Source: Lactiplantibacillus paraplantarum (lineage in GTDB: Bacteria; Bacillota; Bacilli; Lactobacillales; Lactobacillaceae). From it: DNA of 64,000 nt. Within the stretch, counting starts at the first letter, position 1. Each line of letters starts with the position of its first letter. Below are positions 61,149 through 64,000 of this stretch, piece by piece. The stretch is taken from positions 1,302,001 to 1,366,000 of the forward strand of contig NZ_CP032744.1 of NCBI RefSeq assembly GCF_003641145.1, written 5' to 3'. The position numbers and the translations under genes were made by a program. A model generated the notes under the pieces. The model was not told the origin of the DNA, did not search any database, and saw nothing but the letters and a program-made list of their open reading frames with translations.

Positions 61149-61325
61149 TTAACCGTTGTGAGCAGAGCGACTTTTGCGCATCGCCTTTTTACGGTTTTCT
61201 TCGAATTTGTTTTCTTGGTCTTCAATGGGGTCAACAACTTGCTTCTTAAATGATAAGACGGAACCGATTACGGCACCAGCAGTTGCGACGACTCCAAACA
61301 AGAAGCCACGGGTAAATGATTTCAT
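61149..61325 (-). CDS. DUF3042 family small protein
   Basis: This 58-residue minus-strand gene begins MKSFTRGFLFGVVATAGAVI, a short hydrophobic anchor. A charged tail (KFEENRKKAMRKSRSAH) follows. The pattern matches the DUF3042 family, small proteins of lactic acid bacteria with unknown function. AGGAGG precedes the ATG by 8 bases. It faces the rhodanese-like gene and shares a bidirectional terminator. Confidence 0.88.
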   Translation of the reverse strand: MKSFTRGFLFGVVATAGAVIGSVLSFKKQVVDPIEDQENKFEENRKKAMRKSRSAHNG

Positions 61326-61424
61326 TAGTAAAACCTCCTAGCTATTGTTAGTTTTATTATGCTTGTTTTACGTGGAGATAGCAATCAATTCAAACTAAAT
61401 TTTAAAAAAGTGGGGTGAAAAGTG

Positions 61425-62159
61425 ATGCTCACCAAGATTATTGCACACCGTGGTAGTAAGGGCACCCGGCCAGAAAATACGTTACCCGCATTTATTGCGG
61501 CGATTGAGGATGGTGCGGATGGCATTGAGACGGACGTTCACCTGTCACGAGATGGTCACCTGATAATTATGCACGATGAACTTGTTGACCGCACGACTGA
61601 TGGGAGCGGTCGCATCGTTGATCACACGTTGGCAGAACTAAAGCAACTAGATGCAGGTCGTAAATATAGCCCGGCCTATGCGGGGACGCCAATTCCAACG
61701 TTAGATGAAGTGGTTCAGTTATTGATCCAGCGAAATTTTACGGGTATTTTTAACCTAGAAATCAAAACGAACAAAATTCATTATGAAGGTATTGAAGACC
61801 TTGTCGCGGATTATTTCAAGCATCATCAGGTACCATTTACACTGGTTTATTCGAGCTTTTATGGCAAGTCGATTGAACGATTGCATATTTTGCAGCCCGA
61901 TGTTGAATCGGATAGTTTATTTAAGACCAAGGTTCAAACCGCTAAGCGGCTACATGCGCAGCATATTGTTTTAGGTTATCACCCAGATATTCGTTGGGTT
62001 CGCTTTCACTGGTTTTTACTTCCCAAGGTTCAGCTACGGCCGTGGACGGTTAATACCGCACGTGATATGCGGTTTTGCTATCGGCATCGCTTTGCGGGGT
62101 TGATTACGGATTATCCGGGATTGGCGCGTGAAGTTCGCAAACAAATTCAAGGAGGTTAA
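61425..62159 (+). CDS. Glycerophosphodiester phosphodiesterase
   Basis: The 244-residue GDPD enzyme hydrolyses glycerophosphodiesters to glycerol 3-phosphate and an alcohol. The catalytic pair is in IIAHRGSKGTRPENTLPAF and IETDVHLSRDGHLIIMHDE. No signal peptide is seen, so it is probably cytoplasmic. The ATG at 61425 is preferred over GTG at 61422, with GGGGTGA upstream. It is followed directly by miaA. Confidence 0.95.
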   Translation: MLTKIIAHRGSKGTRPENTLPAFIAAIEDGADGIETDVHLSRDGHLIIMHDELVDRTTDGSGRIVDHTLAELKQLDAGRKYSPAYAGTPIPTLDEVVQLLIQRNFTGIFNLEIKTNKIHYEGIEDLVADYFKHHQVPFTLVYSSFYGKSIERLHILQPDVESDSLFKTKVQTAKRLHAQHIVLGYHPDIRWVRFHWFLLPKVQLRPWTVNTARDMRFCYRHRFAGLITDYPGLAREVRKQIQGG

Positions 62160-62163
62160 GTGA

Positions 62164-63099
62164 GTGACAGCAACAACTAAACATAAGGTATTATTAATTG
62201 CAGGTCCGACGGCAGTAGGTAAGACTGCATTATCACTAGCACTGGCAAAGCAGTTGAATGGTGAGATTATTTCTGGGGACTCAATGCAAGTTTATCGTCA
62301 GTTAGACATTGGTACGGCTAAAATCATGCCGGCTGAACAGGCCGGCATTCCCCATCATCTAATCGATATCAAAGATGTTAATCAGCGTTTTACGGTTGCT
62401 GAATTTGTTAGTCGGGCCACGACATTGATTAATGGAATTAGTGCTCGCGGCAAGTTGCCGATAATTGTCGGTGGCACTGGCTTTTACTTACAATCCTTAC
62501 TGGCAGGCTATCAATTTGGACCAGCCGATAAAGCCCCTGATATGATGTATCGACAGGTTTGGTTTGACCGAGCGGCAGTTGAAGGGCCCCTGGTGGCGTG
62601 GACAGCACTCCAAGAGCGTGATCCGCGAGCAGCGGCCGCCATTGCGCCTGCTAACCTGGTTCGCGTTGTTCGTGCGCTAGAATACGAACATACGACCGGC
62701 CAACGGTTTTCTGATCAAGCCGATACGGTCAGTGAGACGCTTGATGCCTACACATTATGTCTTACGGCGGACCGGACACTATTGTATAACCGGATCAATC
62801 AACGTGTTGATCAAATGGTAGCAGCAGGATTGGCACAGGAGGCCCGCTGGTTGTTCGACCAAGGTGGGGCAACTTTACCAGCCGGCAAGGGTATCGGTTA
62901 TCATGAATGGTTCCCATATTTTGATGGGGAACGGTCGCTTGATGAGACGGTTGCGGCTATCAAACAAGACTCACGACGCTACGCAAAACGGCAATTGACT
63001 TGGTTCCGTAATAAGATGACGGTTGATTGGGTCAACTTATTGGAACACCCTGAACTACGAGCCTCAATTGACCAGCAGCTAGCTAGTTGGTTAAGCTAA
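62164..63099 (+). CDS. miaA: tRNA dimethylallyltransferase
   Basis: MiaA adds dimethylallyl to A37 of tRNAs reading UNN codons. The P-loop GPTAVGKTALS and DSMQVYRQLDIGTAK are diagnostic, followed by GGTGFYLQSLL and RRYAKRQLTWFRNK. The 311 residues are normal. The start is GTG at 62164, 8 bases from AGGAGG, which overlaps the end of the upstream gene. It precedes glnR, as often in Firmicutes. Confidence 0.97.
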   Translation: MTATTKHKVLLIAGPTAVGKTALSLALAKQLNGEIISGDSMQVYRQLDIGTAKIMPAEQAGIPHHLIDIKDVNQRFTVAEFVSRATTLINGISARGKLPIIVGGTGFYLQSLLAGYQFGPADKAPDMMYRQVWFDRAAVEGPLVAWTALQERDPRAAAAIAPANLVRVVRALEYEHTTGQRFSDQADTVSETLDAYTLCLTADRTLLYNRINQRVDQMVAAGLAQEARWLFDQGGATLPAGKGIGYHEWFPYFDGERSLDETVAAIKQDSRRYAKRQLTWFRNKMTVDWVNLLEHPELRASIDQQLASWLS

Positions 63100-63129
63100 A
63101 TTATAAATTGGTATACCTTTGATAAAACG

Positions 63130-63182
63130 TGTGATATTTTCTAACATGAATGATTGACATTCAATGATAACATTGCTAATAT
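63130..63182 (+). promoter_or_regulatory. GlnR box and promoter of glnRA
   Basis: TGTGATATTTTCTAACA (63130-63146) matches the GlnR/TnrA consensus TGTNA-N7-TNACA exactly. It is followed by TTGACA (63154-63159) and TAATAT (63177-63182) with a 17-base spacer. The box sits just upstream of the -35 element. Autoregulation by GlnR when glutamine is plentiful is the established model. Confidence 0.9.
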
Positions 63183-63210
63183 TAAGTCTGTATTAAAGAG
63201 GAGGGTCGTT

Positions 63211-63591
63211 ATGAAGGAAAAGGAACTGCGTCGCTCGTTGGCTGTCTTACCAATTGGTACGGTTATGAAGCTGACCGATTTGTCCGCACGACAAATTCGT
63301 TACTATGAAGAGCAAGCATTGATTACGCCGGAACGGAATGCTGGTAATCGGCGGATGTTTTCGCTAAATGATATTGATCGGTTACTTGAGATTAAGGATT
63401 TTTTAGCAGATGGTATCAATATGGCAGGAATCAAAGAAATTTATGCGCGCCAAAAGCAGCGGGCTGAACAGAAACAAGCTGATTTGGCTAAGCCACTAAC
63501 TGATCGCGATGTGCGCCGCATCCTTCATGATGAATTCCTGAATCTCGGAGGTTTGCAGTCCGACAAGGGTCCCAATTATCCGGCACGTTAA
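63211..63591 (+). CDS. glnR: MerR-family nitrogen regulator GlnR
   Basis: GlnR represses glnRA and other nitrogen genes through interaction with feedback-inhibited glutamine synthetase. The N-terminal MerR helix-turn-helix reads GTVMKLTDLSARQIRYYEEQALI. The C-terminal tail (GGLQSDKGPNYPAR) contains the self-inhibitory signature region typical of GlnR. The 126 residues begin at the ATG at 63211, with GAGGAGGG upstream. It is 43 bases ahead of glnA. Confidence 0.96.
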   Translation: MKEKELRRSLAVLPIGTVMKLTDLSARQIRYYEEQALITPERNAGNRRMFSLNDIDRLLEIKDFLADGINMAGIKEIYARQKQRAEQKQADLAKPLTDRDVRRILHDEFLNLGGLQSDKGPNYPAR

Positions 63592-63634
63592 GGTATTTGC
63601 ATCCGTTAGTCAATCAATTTAAGGAGCGATTTTC

Positions 63635-64000
63635 ATGGCAAAACAGTCCTATTCAAAAGACGATATCCGCCGCATCGTCAAAGAAGAAAACGTTAATTTT
63701 TTGCGGTTAATGTTTACTGATTTATTTGGCACAATTAAGAACGTTGAAGTTCCGGTTTCACAACTCGACAAACTTCTGGATAACAAGTTGATGTTTGATG
63801 GTTCATCCATCGATGGGTTTGTTCGGATCGAAGAAAGTGACATGTACCTGTATCCTGACTTATCAACTTGGTTGATTATGCCTTGGAATACGGAACATGG
63901 AAAAATTGCACGGATCATCTGTGAAGTTTACACCGCTGACCGTAAGCCGTTTGAAGGTGACCCACGGAACAATTTGATTCGTGTCTTGAATGATATGCGG
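63635..64000 (+). CDS. glnA: Glutamine synthetase type I, 3' end cut by window edge
   Basis: GlnA makes glutamine from glutamate and ammonia with ATP. The first 122 codons are in the window, beginning [20 protein letters not shown], after AAGGAG. The segment [14 protein letters not shown] and FDGSSIDGF are typical of the N-terminal domain. Transcription is probably from the glnR promoter, with GlnR control. The catalytic domain lies beyond the window. Confidence 0.97.
   Translation, partial: MAKQSYSKDDIRRIVKEENVNFLRLMFTDLFGTIKNVEVPVSQLDKLLDNKLMFDGSSIDGFVRIEESDMYLYPDLSTWLIMPWNTEHGKIARIICEVYTADRKPFEGDPRNNLIRVLNDMR

Noticed and set aside
63649..63918. Minus-strand ORF opposite glnA
   Set aside because: It lies entirely antisense to a conserved glnA start and has no ribosome site or family signature.
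1..64000. Insertion sequences, prophage or plasmid genes
   Set aside because: No transposase, integrase or phage structural gene was recognised on either strand. The gene order is that of conserved chromosome.

Overview
The window looks like ordinary chromosomal backbone of a Gram-positive lactic acid bacterium (Lactobacillaceae). The gene content and protein sequences suggest the Lactiplantibacillus plantarum group. That placement rests on family recognition, not on a database search. Supporting signs are AGGAGG-type ribosome sites, T-box leaders before aminoacyl-tRNA synthetase genes, a GlnR-controlled glnRA locus, Bacillus-type DnaB/DnaI and an infC gene that appears to start at ATA. I see no rRNA, tRNA, transposase or prophage gene.

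Layout. 1-6.8 kb: DNA repair and replication genes polA (5' end outside the window), mutM, coaE, nrdR, dnaB and dnaI. 6.8-10.5 kb: thrS behind a Thr T-box, then infC-rpmI-rplT behind an attenuator leader. 10.6-18.5 kb is the most accessory-like part. It holds a small hypothetical gene, a second RarA-type ATPase, a minimal orphan type I-E CRISPR array with a possible cas2 remnant, an alcohol dehydrogenase/HxlR pair, an Asp/Glu racemase, a possible 39-residue membrane peptide and a pgaC/pgaD-like polysaccharide synthase pair. 18.9-25.5 kb: the ribosome-assembly and NAD operon yqeG-yqeH-yhbY-nadD-yqeK-rsfS-methyltransferase-tmcAL, then yceD-rpmF from a perfect consensus promoter.

25.7-34.6 kb: a PepSY lipoprotein, a cation-efflux gene broken by an in-frame stop, gnd, rarA, a two-component system and a menA-type prenyltransferase. 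34.7-43.4 kb: sbcDC, an SdpI-family protein, a YidC-type insertase, acylphosphatase, an rRNA/tRNA methyltransferase, an HD protein and a second HxlR regulator. 43.4-49.8 kb: a Phe T-box with pheST, then mltG, udk and greA. 50-58.7 kb: a LytTR/LiaF-like pair, a HesB-like protein, YfhO, a class B penicillin-binding protein, rpmG, 5-formyl-THF cyclo-ligase, rhomboid protease and YqgQ. 58.7-64 kb: glucokinase, an S51-like peptidase, a rhodanese-like protein without the catalytic Cys, a DUF3042 protein, glycerophosphodiesterase, miaA, glnR and the start of glnA.

The most unusual items are the leader-repeat-spacer-repeat CRISPR remnant at 12.7-12.8 kb with a possible cas2 tail, the ATA start of infC, the nonsense codon in the cation-efflux gene, the MutM zinc finger lacking its fourth Cys, and the palindrome plus attenuator-like hairpin ahead of the two-component system. 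I did not find a convincing new multi-gene system.
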